The notes under the pieces: generated by a model
Told to the model about the DNA's origin: nothing
The model's input: the letters and a program-made list of their open reading frames with translations, nothing else
The model's database searches: none
Part shown: in pieces, positions 49,366 through 59,891 of the stretch
How positions within the stretch are numbered: the first letter of the stretch is position 1
Layout of the letters: every line of letters starts with the position of its first letter
Made by a program: the position numbers and the translations under genes
Source: Linyphia triangularis
Lineage: Eukaryota; Arthropoda; Arachnida; Araneae; Linyphiidae
Direction of reading: 5' to 3'
Assembly (NCBI GenBank): GCA_963978545.1
Contig: OZ021732.1
Location: forward strand, 45,208,059 to 45,272,058
DNA: 64,000 nucleotides

Positions 49366-49437
49366 AGAACAAAATTAGCCGGTGCCCTTGTGAAATTTTA
49401 AAGTTTGAAATTTTGCCCCTATTTTTGAATCACCCTA
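48227..49437. mobile_element. hAT-like element with long inverted repeats, microsatellite inside
   Basis: Ends TAGGGTGATTCA and TGAATCACCCTA lie within a perfect 8-bp duplication ATATACAT (48219-48226 and 49438-49445). The inverted repeats extend through a GGGCACCG block to TTTAGAGGTGGCGCA (near 48350) and its complement (near 49144). The right repeat is enlarged by a GT microsatellite. The ends resemble the E family (TAGGGTGGTTCG) but the interiors differ. A 68-codon frame at 48707-48913 has no recognisable domain. Confidence 0.85.
49204..49363 (+). repeat. GT microsatellite, about 160 bp
   Basis: (GT)n with a short interruption of GGGTGTGGGTGTGGGGG near 49254-49270. It gives long valine/cysteine or threonine/histidine-like frames that are not genes. 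Confidence 0.97.
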
Positions 49438-49600
49438 ATATACATGTATTAAAACATTTTCTGCACGAGATTATAAAAAATATTGCACGCAACACTTGCG
49501 AAAATACTTTTTAAAACTATGTGAATTATTTCACTCGTGCTAACGCACTCGTCAAATAAGCATTTTCCCTCGTTAGAAAAAATATTACATAAATAACTAT

Positions 49601-51329
49601 TCAAATTTCCTCAGTCATCAAACTGATGATGTTGGCTTTCCGTGAAGACCTATATGAATAAAAATCAATCTACACCAACAATACTTACCTTGAGCTCCAA
49701 GCTAATAGATTTGAAAATGCTTCATGAAATATCAAATTGTCAGTGGAAGTTTTATGAAAGCCAAAATATAGACTAAAAAGCAAAGCCTTTATTACACCTG
49801 AAAATCAAACTGAGGAAAAAAATAAAATAAAACTGCATTTAAAACTATGAATTGGACGATTCGCATAATTCAAAGTGTCCTCAGTGGAGAAGGTTTTCAA
49901 CACCTTAATCCACTTGGAATTTTATACTGTTTAAAGAATTATTGATAAGTAATTTTGCCAAAGTCTGTGTTATTCGGATTTGTGCCAAGTCAGTCACGAC
50001 ACCAACTTCCATAGTTAAGGTTATTAAATGATATCCTTAGACTCACGTCATTTGTTAATTAAGAAATGGATTTATTTTGGTGCCAAAATGTACCATATAC
50101 TTACATTTTCCTATTTTGGGGATTTTTCAGATTTCTGGGATTTTAAATTTTTTTTTAGTCCTTCAAATGTGTTACTTGTTAAGCACTACTTGTATGTAAT
50201 AGATTTAAAATAAAACTATCTACGTTGATTGTAAAGACTATGTATTTAGTTTGCCTTGTTTCTGAAAATGTGTTGTAATGCATGATATCTAAATGTATAT
50301 TGAAGTCACCACTAATTTATTAAAATTGAAGTAAATATGCTATACTTCTCCATGTTACTCTATAACTATTTTTATGTAAATACGTTAATAAAGAACACTG
50401 TAGCAACAGCCATCAATTCAAATTATTCGTCTGCTAAAACATTCCTTATTGCATATACTAAGTCTAGTGTATCAGTAAAATTATTTCCAAGACGGGTTTA
50501 TGTGTTATTTTATTAATGGAAAATTTAAAATTTCTTAATATTTGATTCCTTTTTATAAGAATATGTTAATGAACGATACATATATTATTAATAAATAGTA
50601 TATGACTTTGTAAAAACATTTAAATCTTTTAGGACAAGTTTCTTATCTTATTTAAAAGGATGATTCGACAAATACATTTTGTAATTTTGTAACACATTGT
50701 GATGTGACACACTGTAACAAAACAAAGTCTAAATTGCGGTGAAAACTATGTTGTTGGCTAAGCAAAACTAAAACATTAAAAATCATTGATTTCAGAACAA
50801 AACAACGAGCTTCACTTTTGACTTTAAAAAAAAAGTGGTTATTTGTGTCATTTCTTGTATCTAAGTATTTCAATGTATAGTGAATTTAATAAAGCATTGC
50901 CAAACAAAAGTGTTTTTATGTTTTTATATTATCTAAGCAGACTCTACATAATAAAAAATGTTAGCCTTTCTTGAATAAAAATGAGAAGGAATTAAACATC
51001 AATGTTGCCACATAGAAACAGGAGATACCTGAACTTTCTTGTCTCATATCAACAGAACAGAAGAAAAAAACTCAAGAATTTAAGAAGTGTTAAAAGTTAA
51101 TTACAAAAATATCGCCATTTGACCATTTGGTATAAAAGCCAGTGGTTCCTCTTTTTGACGTGACAAAAAATGTTTCATAAAAGCTCGCATGTGCAAAGCC
51201 GTTGCAAAAGTGTCTCTTTCAGCAATTGCCAGTGAAACGACTGAAGCAATTTTATAACTACGGGTGTGAAACACAGCCCAACTTCCAATTACTTTTAATA
51301 CTGGCCACTGCATTTACTATTTATTATTT
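49601..51329. other. AT-rich intergenic DNA
   Basis: Nothing supported. Several AATAAA motifs (for example near 50387 and 50888) are expected by chance at this composition. Confidence 0.45.
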
Positions 51330-52460
51330 TTTTTTAAAAATAGACAGTTTGGCGATATTTTTGGCGATTATTATTACATTACCGAAAAAAATCGTCTGAA
51401 CGGCGAAATTGGCAATAGGTTTTTCGATAAATATTACATTATCGTTTTGTTGCACTTACAGTGTTCTGATCCCAACGCTGTAAGTGCAACAGAGAAGAAA
51501 TAGTCGTTGATGTTCGATATACTTAAGAAAAGAGGACTCTATGTTACTTGACATTCGTTTTTCAACTTTTTAAGCCTTTATTGCACTCAGTGGTGGGGAT
51601 GTTTAGAACGCATTACCTCAACGACACTTTGAATAAAATCATTAAGGCAGGTGTTTGTTTGTTTTTTTTTTGTTTTTTTTTTTTTTGGCAATGGACAATT
51701 CCCGCATTTTTTTTTTTTTTTTTATTCAATTCTAAATGTTTCGATAAGGGCATAAACATAAAAATTTCTGCTCAATGCGCTTTTTCTTTTTTTTAATTTG
51801 CGATCAAAATTATCTTGTAAGAGGTTGGCGAGAAAACAGCTCATTTCGTTGGCATTGAACGTGATGTAAAGAGATCTCAAACACCTTGGCTTGAAATGCA
51901 GCCACGGAAACCAGATTTGCAAGTTTCTCGCAAATCACGCAATAACCAGTACGGAATGTGGAAATGATCTACCAAAGCCAACTTTTTTAACGATATAGCT
52001 ATTTATCAGAAACCTCACGATAACCATAAAAACGCAGGGATCTCTTTACGTCACGAATATTGTTGACTGTTTTGATCGGACTGGTTTTGGTTGGGTTTTG
52101 GGGCATTTTCTTTTCTTAATATTTAAATAAGTAATTTTTTAAAAAAAGTTTTGTTTAAATATTTGGAATCAGAAAGAAATTCTTCATAAATATGTACTAA
52201 TTTCACTCGTTTTTAAAAAATGTGGCAATTGTCCATGGCATTAAAAATCTATTTTTCAGCAAACTACCTTTTGCGCATGCGTAATCCTGACGAAAACCTT
52301 TTAATGCTTAATGGCAGGTCTTATGGCAACCATCACTAACCCATATGCAAAAGTTGAACATCGTAGGTAAATCTCTTCCCGTTATGCTGACTACGTACAT
52401 GTACACACACAGACATTTTTTTCCCTTTTTCTATACAATTTTTGTTTAACTCTTTACCTT
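51330..52460 (+). repeat. Interspersed repeat Rep-B, copy 2
   Basis: Shares ordered blocks with 35746-36310, including TTCGATAAA, AGAGGACTCTATGTTA, GGGGATGTTTAGAACGC, TTGCGCATGCGTAATCCTGA and TTATGCTGACTACG followed by ACACACAGACATTTTTTT. It is longer than copy 1 because of extra material at about 51660-52230, which may be a further insertion. Confidence 0.6.
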
Positions 52461-54051
52461 CCAAAACGTGTAGAAATGCAAAAATATCTTAAAGAATAGT
52501 GATTAGACTGTTGATCTAATTCCAACAAATATTCTTTACGTCACCATTTCCATAAAGTTTCGATAGGATTTCTTTGATATGTTTGTATTCCACGTATTAT
52601 ACTAAACTCCAACTTAACTTGACATCACTAGACGATAGATCTTCACCGTGCTCATAGGCAATTAATCCATTTCAGCGGAGTGAAAACATAATTCTCACCA
52701 AACCTTATAGCCTTTTGTTCTCTACAGGGTTGCTGGGCTGAGTTTCCTAGCGTGATTTTTTCTTGTGGGACGGGAGAAGAATGAAAAGGGAATAGGGTGA
52801 GGGTGATACAGTCAGGGCAGTCGCTAAGAATTTCGATTGGGGGGCGTTAGACATACTTTTGCCGACTAAAATCAAGACAAGTACGGTGTAAATGTAGAAA
52901 ATATCCATTAAGGTGTTAATCTATTATTAATTAGATTTTATTAATGCATAATTTTTTAATTAATATGTAATTATTTTTTAATTAAAGCGTAATTAATTGT
53001 TAATGAGTTTATAACTAATTGTTAATTTTTTTTTATTTAACTGTGAATTATTTTATTTAATGTATAATTAATTTTAATTAGTGTTTTTAATATTTTATGG
53101 CATTTCATTAATACGTAATTAATGTCCTATTTAAAGTAAATTCCCATCACATTTTATTAAAGTTCCATCAAATTCATTTAATTTTTCATTTTTGTTTAAT
53201 AAATAACCCTCCTCTTTCCCGAACAAAGGGGATAATTTTTCGAAGTGCTTTTTTGGGGGGAAGGGAGGCATTTATCACTTGCAGATAGAATGCATTGTCA
53301 CAATCTTGAACCAATTCAGTAACATGAATAGTGCAAAGGCTCCATTTCAATAAAAAAAATTAATTTTCAAATTGTAGTTTCGAAAAAATTAATTAAACGT
53401 GTAAAGTGGATGGAAATCGCACTACAACACGGAATAAAATAAATGAAAAATATTGATCAAATAGGTGCCTCTAATTTAAAATTGTAAAAAAAGTTAATCA
53501 AACAAATTCTGGAAAAATTCTTCTTTGTAAAATCCTGGCAGATTATTGCTATCACACAAAACTACCTACGCGAAACACTGTGATTTTTATAACAGAAACA
53601 ATGCCAGGGACATATAAGAAACATACACTTACATTCCCTCCTGCCTTTCGAAAAATAAAGTATTGTGGAAGAAGTAATTCACAAGAACAAAATATATAGG
53701 TAGTAAATTATCAATTCGAGCAAAAAATTCTGTACACCTATTAACAAACCTCAAATTAGGAAGTCCAATTCCCATTTTCGAAAAATCTAAGATTAAACAA
53801 ACACTTTTGTCGCCTTATACCTCCCTGTTAGCGATCTGAACATCCCTGCAAATAATCCTGTCGGCGCTCATGGGCAATAAAATTGCATTTCAAAATATAA
53901 TAATTATTAAAAACGTTTTGTTAACGTATTATAATATATGTTAGATACTATTATAACAAACCTTTCAATACTTTTCCAATGATTATTTTGTCGCAATAAA
54001 TACGACATTGTCTTCCAATTTACATGGCATGCATTATTTCGGTAACACATT

Positions 54052-54183
54052 TGTGTTGGTCTCGTATTCAAATGACAGATACAACACCTAGGCACTAGAG
54101 GTCACTTTTGCCTAGTGGTTAGAGCGCCTGTCATCTGATCTAGTAGTCCCGGATTCGACTCCCCGTTAGCGCACACCGCTACA
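54052..54183 (+). repeat. TRIM 5' LTR with tRNA-like module
   Basis: TGTGTTGGTCTCG at the start, CACCGCTACA at the end. The A-box-like TAGTGGTTAGAGCG is at 54113-54126 and the B-box-like GGATTCGACTCC at 54151-54162, about 38 nt apart as in tRNA genes. A seven-base stretch CATCTGA falls where an anticodon loop would be, which would read UCU. Confidence 0.85.
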
Positions 54184-54202
54184 TTGGTGACCCGAATATT
54201 CG
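54184..54202 (+). promoter_or_regulatory. TRIM primer-binding site
   Basis: TGGTGACCCGAATATTCG follows the 5' LTR after one T. TGG complements the CCA tail of a tRNA, so this should be complementary to the last 18 bases of the priming tRNA. Which tRNA is not determined here. Confidence 0.75.
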
Positions 54203-54357
54203 AACACATCAGTGGCACCATCTACTGCACGACCTCCACACTACCACCTCAGCATCTCAGGCGACTCACTGCAACACAGAAAGCAACCTCTGGCGACTCA
54301 CTGCCACACTCAACTCACACGCAAGTAACTCAATCGTTCACCCCTTCGCAACTCACT

Positions 54358-54369
54358 GGGAAGGGGCTA
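54358..54369 (+). promoter_or_regulatory. TRIM polypurine tract
   Basis: GGGAAGGGGCTA sits immediately before the TG of the 3' LTR, the position and composition of a plus-strand primer. Confidence 0.75.
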
Positions 54370-54501
54370 TGTCGTGGTCTCGTGTACAAATGATAGATAC
54401 AACACCTAGGCACTAGTGATCACTTTTGCTTAGTGGTTAGCGCACCTGTCTTCTGATCTAGGAATCCCGTGTTCGACTCTCCATTATCGCACACCGTTAC
54501 A
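54370..54501 (+). repeat. TRIM 3' LTR with tRNA-like module
   Basis: Same length as the 5' LTR. The A-box-like TAGTGGTTAGCGCA is at 54431-54444, the B-box-like TGTTCGACTCT at 54470-54480, and the anticodon-loop-like CTTCTGA lies between them. The Pol III boxes have kept their positions despite about 14% divergence between the LTRs. Confidence 0.85.
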
Positions 54502-55154
54502 CATTTTTAATAAATGAAATACTATTTAACATCATTTATCGAGTTCTACTTGACCTTAATTGCAATAATTTGGCAAAATGTAATAGAAATATTTTTCAAC
54601 AGAATTGTACTTCCATTTCACTCAATTTCACGTTCGTAATAGGTAAAAATAAACCTCGTTGAATAACCTTATAAAATGCATTTTTTATTCTTATCTTTAA
54701 CAAAAAATAAGTAAGTTTTATTCGAAATTGAAACTTCTCGCCAGACCAGTGGTTGTACATAAGGAATGTATTTGATATATGAGGACTCAGTTTTCGGATG
54801 TTAAAATTTAGATGTTTTGAAATTTTCTGTAAGACTTTCAATTCATATGACGTACAATACATACTTCATGTAAATAACGTTTAATGGGCATATCATGGTT
54901 TTTGTGGCGTTACCTAACGTACTAAAAATGTTACCTACTGTAACACATCAGAATTATCTATTAATTGGAAGAATAAGTAATTATTGCCAGTTTCTTCCTG
55001 AGAATATAGTGTGTACTTACCAGATGACTGAATTAAAAAACTTACGACAGTCGACTTGACGATTTATACAATTAAATGTACTGATTTGAAATTGAAGGAA
55101 ATTTGAGGACTAGAAATGGAAAACGACCAAAGTCTAAAAGAGTAAATTTTTCAG

Positions 55155-55298
55155 GTTGGTTGTTTTCAGATTATCTGGCGCCGTCAGCAACACGAGGGCT
55201 ATGATGCGCGGAAACTTTCGTCATTTGACAAGCCAACATGCATTTACCAACACCCATGCCTCCTTACACGGGACACAAACCGCAACCTCACCGTCTAG

Positions 55299-55302
<4 letters not shown>
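55155..55302 (-). mobile_element. SINE fragment, same family as 18766-18942, minus orientation
   Basis: The plus strand starts GGTTGGTTGTTTTCAGATTATC, the complement of the family's 3' end. It continues through the shared body (GCTGACGG, CCTCGTGTTGCTG and GCATGGGTGTT in complement) to the B-box region, where it stops at a T run (55303-55330). The A box is missing, so this is a 5'-truncated copy. Confidence 0.88.
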
Positions 55303-55333
<31 letters not shown>

Positions 55334-55683
55334 TATTTAGGAGAACCGAAAAATGATAGCATCTGGTATTCAAGGCAATGGTTAAGTACATACTTCAGAT
55401 TGAATTTGAACTATTGCTAAGGGAGTTCGTATTGTGGGCGTTCTCCACTTTGTTTAACGTGGCCTTTAGGACATTTTTCCGTAAAAAAAAGATTTTCGAT
55501 TTTTTTTTGGTACTTAGATCGTTTTCCATTTTTAGTCCTCAATTATTCATTCACTGTAGAGAATTTGTGGATATTGATACTTGGGCAACAGTACGGGGTA
55601 CGGGAGATATGTTTATATTTAATTTCATTTAGAAGCTATCAGTGACGATATGAACTTAAATGTTCCTGCAGAAAAAGGATATG

Positions 55684-56914
55684 CACTATCTGGCCAAAAG
55701 TATCCGGACACACAGTGGTATGGACTTAGAGCGTCCTGAGGCACATATTAATATGATGTTGGTCCCCCTTTTGCATCGATGACAGCCTGCACACGTTTGG
55801 GAAGACTTTCCACCAATTTTTGATAAGTGACTATAGAAATTGCCTTCCAGGCGTCCATCACAGCTGAAGTGAGTGCTTGCAGTAAAGATGCTCGATTTGG
55901 CTGGCTACGTAATCTGCGCTCTAATTCGTCCCAAAGGTGTTCTATGGGAATTAGATCGGGGCTCTGAGAAGGCCAGTCCAGTTTTTGAACAACCATTTCG
56001 TCAAACCACGTCTGTGCAAGCCTTGATGTGTGAATGGAGCAGTTATCCTGCTGGAAGAGAAATGGGCCTTCCCCGAAATATTGCCATAGAGTTGGGAGTG
56101 CAGCATTGTCCAGATTGTCCACATACATCTCAGAGTTCATGTTTCCAACCACAGGAACTAACGGACCCAGGCCAAACCACGAGAAACACCCCCACACCAT
56201 TATGCTTCCACCATTAAACTTAACAGTCGGCACAATGCAGTCACTATAAAAACGTTCGCCGGCCATTCGCCAAACCCAGACGCGTCCAATTGACTGCCAG
56301 ACTGTAAAGCGAGATTCATCACTCCAAAGAACAGTTTTCCACATGTCCACAGTCCAATGACGGTGAGCTCTACACCATTGCAATCGATGCTTCGCATTCT
56401 GTGGAGTGATGTTCGGCTTGTGAGCGGCTGCACGACCATGGAATCCCAAGTCTTTTAACTCTCGATGGACAGTCCTGCTGCTAACACTAACGCCTGATGA
56501 ACTTTGGAACTCCTGAGAAATTTCCACCAACGAGGACTTGCGATTTTGTTTCACTACCCTTTTCAGAGTTCTGCGGCTGCGTTCACCAAGTGTTTTCGGC
56601 CTACCGGTTCGTTTTTCTGCCGTTTCACTGCCTCGACGTTTCCATTTCATAATTACATCACTCACAGTGGATTCAAGCTTCTGTAGAATGTCCGCAATCT
56701 CACGAACTGATTTTCCACAAAGGTGGCATCCCACTATTCTGCCACGATCAAACTCACTAAGCTCCTTTTGACTTACTCATTGCCTCACAAACGCATAAAT
56801 ACAATCTGACAAACCACTACCAACACTTTCATAGCTTTCAATTACGTATTAAGTTACGTCACTTGCCAGAACCACTTTTTTAAGGGGTGTCCGGATACTT
56901 TTGGCCAGATAGTG
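55684..56914 (-). mobile_element. Tc1/mariner transposon, nearly intact
   Basis: 1231 bp with perfect 28-bp inverted repeats (55684-55711 and 56887-56914; outer bases CACTATCTGGCCAAAAGT). The right side is followed by the expected TA; on the left TA has become TG. It carries one long transposase frame on the minus strand. The perfect ends and open catalytic frame suggest a younger insertion than the surrounding hAT shell. Confidence 0.95.
55748..56780 (-). pseudogene. Tc1-family DD34E transposase, frameshifted near its start
   Basis: Cuts and pastes the element at TA sites. From 56734 to the stop at 55748 a 328-codon frame is fully open. Near the N-terminus are the paired-type helix-turn-helix ([19 protein letters not shown]) and the GRPK AT-hook-like motif. 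In the catalytic core, WSDESRF carries the first Asp, [11 protein letters not shown] the second, and [11 protein letters not shown] the Glu, with exactly 34 residues between the second Asp and the Glu. Family members start about 16 codons earlier. The matching ATG is at 56780-56778, but one extra base near 56764 shifts the frame after five codons and brings a TAG. Translation from the ATG would fail; a shorter start might give an N-terminally trimmed protein. The common N in SPDLNPIE is I here. Confidence 0.92.
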
Positions 56915-57440
56915 TACTTACTTCAATTTAAAATTGCCAACCGCCAACTTGGGCTGAATTGTGATCAGGATTTTTTAATACTATTGACGATATTAATTAT
57001 TTATATTTTTTTCTATTCAATATTTTTTTAAACATCCATCACTTTGGTTCTTTTAAATGAATTGATGAAATTTTGAAAATTTTCCGTGTGCAGTCTTTCT
57101 TTTCTAAAAACTTTGGTGGGATGAGATAATAATTGATATTTAATTTATATTTGTGTACGTAATCCATCAATGTATACGGGAAAATAATAGACTTCTAGTG
57201 TAAAAATGCCGATTTGTGAAACTCGGGTTGGCATCTCTAATATTTTTTGTTCGATATAAATATTTTTTTATTTATATTTTTTCATTCAATTCGATTTTAT
57301 TGTGGATCAACTTTAAAAAAAGGGCTCGAGAAAATTCCGAAAATTTGTCGACTGTTCAACTTTCTATAACTTTTTTTTTGGGGGGGGGGGGGGGCGAAAC
57401 GCCCCCTTCGCCCCCCATTCGCGTCGTCCCTGGATACAGT

Positions 57441-58260
57441 ATTCCTGTCCATCCCGTTTGTCAAACAAAAGGCTATGTGGTTTGGCGAGCATTATGCTTT
57501 CACGCCAGATAAAATTTTCAATCCGTAAATTTTATTTCAACCCCTTTTCTAACTTAAAAACTATTCAGTAAAAATATTTTAACGATTTAAAGCATTTCTT
57601 CAATTGGGAATATGCATCTAGGACTAATGATGTCGAAAATAAGGGTAGGCCAGGTTATACGGGGGCAAGCTGTATATTCTTACCAATATATTATACATTT
57701 TGAGTGTAGCATTTTTTTTATATTTTCGAGATTGAAGATTTTATACAGTTTTATTGCCACTAAAAATGACAATTTTTGAAAATTCTACAGAATATCTTAC
57801 TTGTTGTTCGAGAAACAAAACAAAATATTTTAAAATGCTACCCTCAGTAAGAATATATGTTTAAAAATTTTAGGCATTTACCTTTAATTGTTAAGTAAAT
57901 GTTCCTTAGGGTACCTACACAGTTTAGCCGAGATGGGTGCTTACTCACATAGTGCGAGGTAAAATTAAACCATGCTTCTCTAAGGGGCGCACACAGATAT
58001 GTGCCGTTAAAGTTTAAAACGATAATACTAATTGATGCACAACACTTTAAAGAAAAAATATTATACATTTATAAAAAAAATACTTCTAATTTAGCGAGAT
58101 TAAAACTTTTTGCCCTGTTGGATTCAAAATCATTTGAATTTTTTTTTTTTTTCTTTTCTTTTTTTCTTTTTTTCAATATAAATCTCAAAATTGGTTTTTT
58201 GACGTTCTAAAATTCCAGCACTCCTTAAAATTTGAGAGTTTGTAACGAAACTGTAAGAAA
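57441..58260. other. AT-rich intergenic DNA
   Basis: No supported feature; T-rich tract near 58140-58168. Confidence 0.45.
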
Positions 58261-58265
58261 TTCAA

Positions 58266-58306
58266 AAATAATAATAATAATAATAATAATAAAATAAAAT
58301 AAAAAA
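58266..58306 (+). repeat. ATA/AATA microsatellite
   Basis: Eight or so ATA units, then AAATA units, just before the tandem array that follows. Confidence 0.85.
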
Positions 58307-58309
58307 TGT

Positions 58310-58810
58310 AAGGTTCCGTTTGTCAAAAGTCGAATTAGTAGGCTAAAACTAGCTATGATGAAAATTTCAAAGCTGTACGCCCATTAAAATTCACTTTGTA
58401 AAAATACTAATAAAAAATTATTAAAATATTAATTAAAAAAATTATCGAAATTTTAGCATTCTATTTGTCTAAAGTCCAAATGGAAGGCCAAAACTACTTA
58501 TGTTGATAATTTCAGAGCCCTACGCCTATTATAATTCAATTAGTAAAAAATTAATTGAAAAAGCTAATTAAAATTTTAACATTATGCTCCTCAAATTCTA
58601 ATTAGAAGGCCAAATCCACTTATATTAAGCATTTTAGAACGCTACGCCAATTAGAAATCGATTTGCATATTTTTTTAATTAATTAAAAAAAATTAAATAC
58701 TATTTAAAATTTTAACTCTCTATTTGTCAAAAGTCCAATTAAAGAACTAAAACTACTAATTGAAAATTTCAGAGGAAGTAGCTTCCTATAGAAGGACAGA
58801 CACATTCGCA
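58310..58810 (+). repeat. Degenerate tandem repeat, four units of about 125-145 bp
   Basis: Each unit carries a TTTGTCAAAAGTCCAATT-like start (58319, 58463, 58587, 58722), then GGCCAAAACTACTTATG-like, AATTTCAGAG-like and TACGCCxATTA-like blocks. The last unit runs into CACACACACACACAGACA. Such a CA-rich, ACAGAC-type end also closes Rep-B. Confidence 0.75.
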
Positions 58811-58976
58811 CACACACACACACAGACAAATTCTTTGTTTTATTATTATAGATATCTTCTAAATATTAGTTCATTAACAGAGTTTATAAGTTCAAAAAAA
58901 AAATTTTAAAAAATTTTTAAAAAAGGAAATTTCAAGACTTGAGAATAAAAAAATCTTAGTCACTTTATATACCTTC

Positions 58977-59883
58977 AGGGCCGCCGACAGGGGGGGGCAA
59001 AACAGTGCAAATGATAGGGGCCCGCTTCGCCAAGTAGGGCCCACAATATACGACCTCTACTCTTTTTTTTCTTTTTTTTTTTTTTTTTTTTTTTTCTTTT
59101 TTTTTTCTTTTTTTTTTCTACACAGTCCAACAGACGCAAACCACAAGTAGAGGGAAAGACTATGGAGGACAGTTGTAATGGATGTCTGCTTTATCAGAGT
59201 GGGAGTCATCCAATTTTTACTTTTTGTTGTTCTTTTGACGCTTAGTAAACAATCTTTTTGGTTCTAGTGAATATTGATAAACCTCTAAGGGGCCCCTGAC
59301 GAGCTCTGACCTCAAATGCAAACAATATTTATTGAAAAAATTATAGTGTTATTTCGTGGACAAAGGTTTAGTATGAAGTAAGAATTAATCTATAAAGTGG
59401 CCTTTGATGACCCATGCCTTATGGATCTTTTTGAGGGCCCCGTGCCATATAAAATACGATATTTATTCGTAAACGTGAAACTTCATTTAAGTACATGCAA
59501 AAGTTATTAATTGTCATTTCATAGACGAGAGTTTCTTATAATTTTTTAGGAATAAACAAACACGTTATAAACATCAAGTATGCCCGAGGAAACCCGGGCC
59601 CCCAAAATACAACGTAATAATAAAATATAGTAAACACTAAATTTAGTATATTAATACCCACCCAAACTGTGTATACGTACTAGGAATAAATAATTTTCTG
59701 TGGTGCGCTTTACAAGTACGTCCCGCAACGTTAAAAAAATCTAAACAAACAAGAATTATACATCAAGCATTGAACTTCGAAAGAGCCCCGTCGATTGTTG
59801 TTCCAGTAGAATAAATATATTATATTTAAATTTAAACTACATAATCATCAATACGCTAATTGTTTATGTGCCCGCCACATGCT
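58977..59883. other. Probable old hAT-like sequence with GGCCC motifs, unresolved
   Basis: Starts with CAGGGCCGCCGACAGGGG at 58977, a typical hAT-type end. Scattered GGGGCCC blocks follow (near 59019, 59289, 59435 and 59596). I found no matching right end or 8-bp duplication. A T-rich tract lies at 59061-59117. Confidence 0.35.
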
Positions 59884-59891
59884 CATGGACG

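Larger units (their letters stand above)
47700..49600 (+). repeat. Rep-A array, about two units, interrupted by a transposon
   Basis: Unit landmarks repeat in order: CGAAGAGTGC / CGAGGAGTGC, AAGAGATTCATTGACTG / AAGATATTCATCGACTG, ATTGCCAAC / GTTGCCAAC, GATTATAAAAAATAT (both), ACTCGTCAAAT (both) and TAAATAACTATT (both). The unit is roughly 300 bp. The second unit is split by the insertion at 48227-49437. The window's first 115 bases carry the same 3' blocks. Confidence 0.7.
54052..54501 (+). mobile_element. TRIM (miniature LTR retrotransposon) with tRNA-like LTRs
   Basis: Two 132-bp direct repeats (54052-54183 and 54370-54501) align without a gap, with 19 differences by my count (about 86% identity). 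Each starts TG and ends CA. The element is flanked by a 4-bp duplication CATT (54048-54051 and 54502-54505). Directly after the 5' LTR comes a primer-binding-site sequence TGGTGACCCGAATATTCG; directly before the 3' LTR is the purine-rich GGGAAGGGGCTA. The internal region is only 186 bp and codes for nothing recognisable. Each LTR contains a tRNA-like segment with Pol III A and B boxes. It is inserted in the hAT shell. Confidence 0.88.
52813..57432. mobile_element. hAT element, 4.6 kb, hosting three other elements
   Basis: Ends CAGGGCAGTCGCTAAGAAT and, inverted, CAGGGACGACGCGAATGG are both followed by GGGGGGCG. They are flanked by a perfect 8-bp duplication GATACAGT (52805-52812 and 57433-57440). 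Inside are a TRIM (54052-54501), a SINE fragment (55155-55302) and a Tc1-like element (55684-56914). Without these the shell is about 2.8 kb, AT-rich and without recognisable transposase sequence. Confidence 0.85.

Noticed and set aside
49082..49514. Three overlapping frames of about 100 codons
   Set aside because: They are translations of the GT microsatellite (Cys-Val runs) with short flanks.
54100..54170. Possible tRNA-Arg (UCU) genes in the 54.1 and 54.4 kb copies
   Set aside because: The arms pair poorly, and both copies lie at the same place inside paired LTRs, so they are parts of the TRIM rather than stand-alone tRNA genes.
54052..54501. A simple tandem SINE dimer
   Set aside because: Equal 132-bp lengths, TG...CA ends, a 4-bp duplication, a primer-binding site right after the first repeat and a purine tract right before the second fit an LTR element much better.
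55873..56771. Plus-strand frames of 60-114 codons
   Set aside because: Antisense shadows of the Tc1-like transposase.
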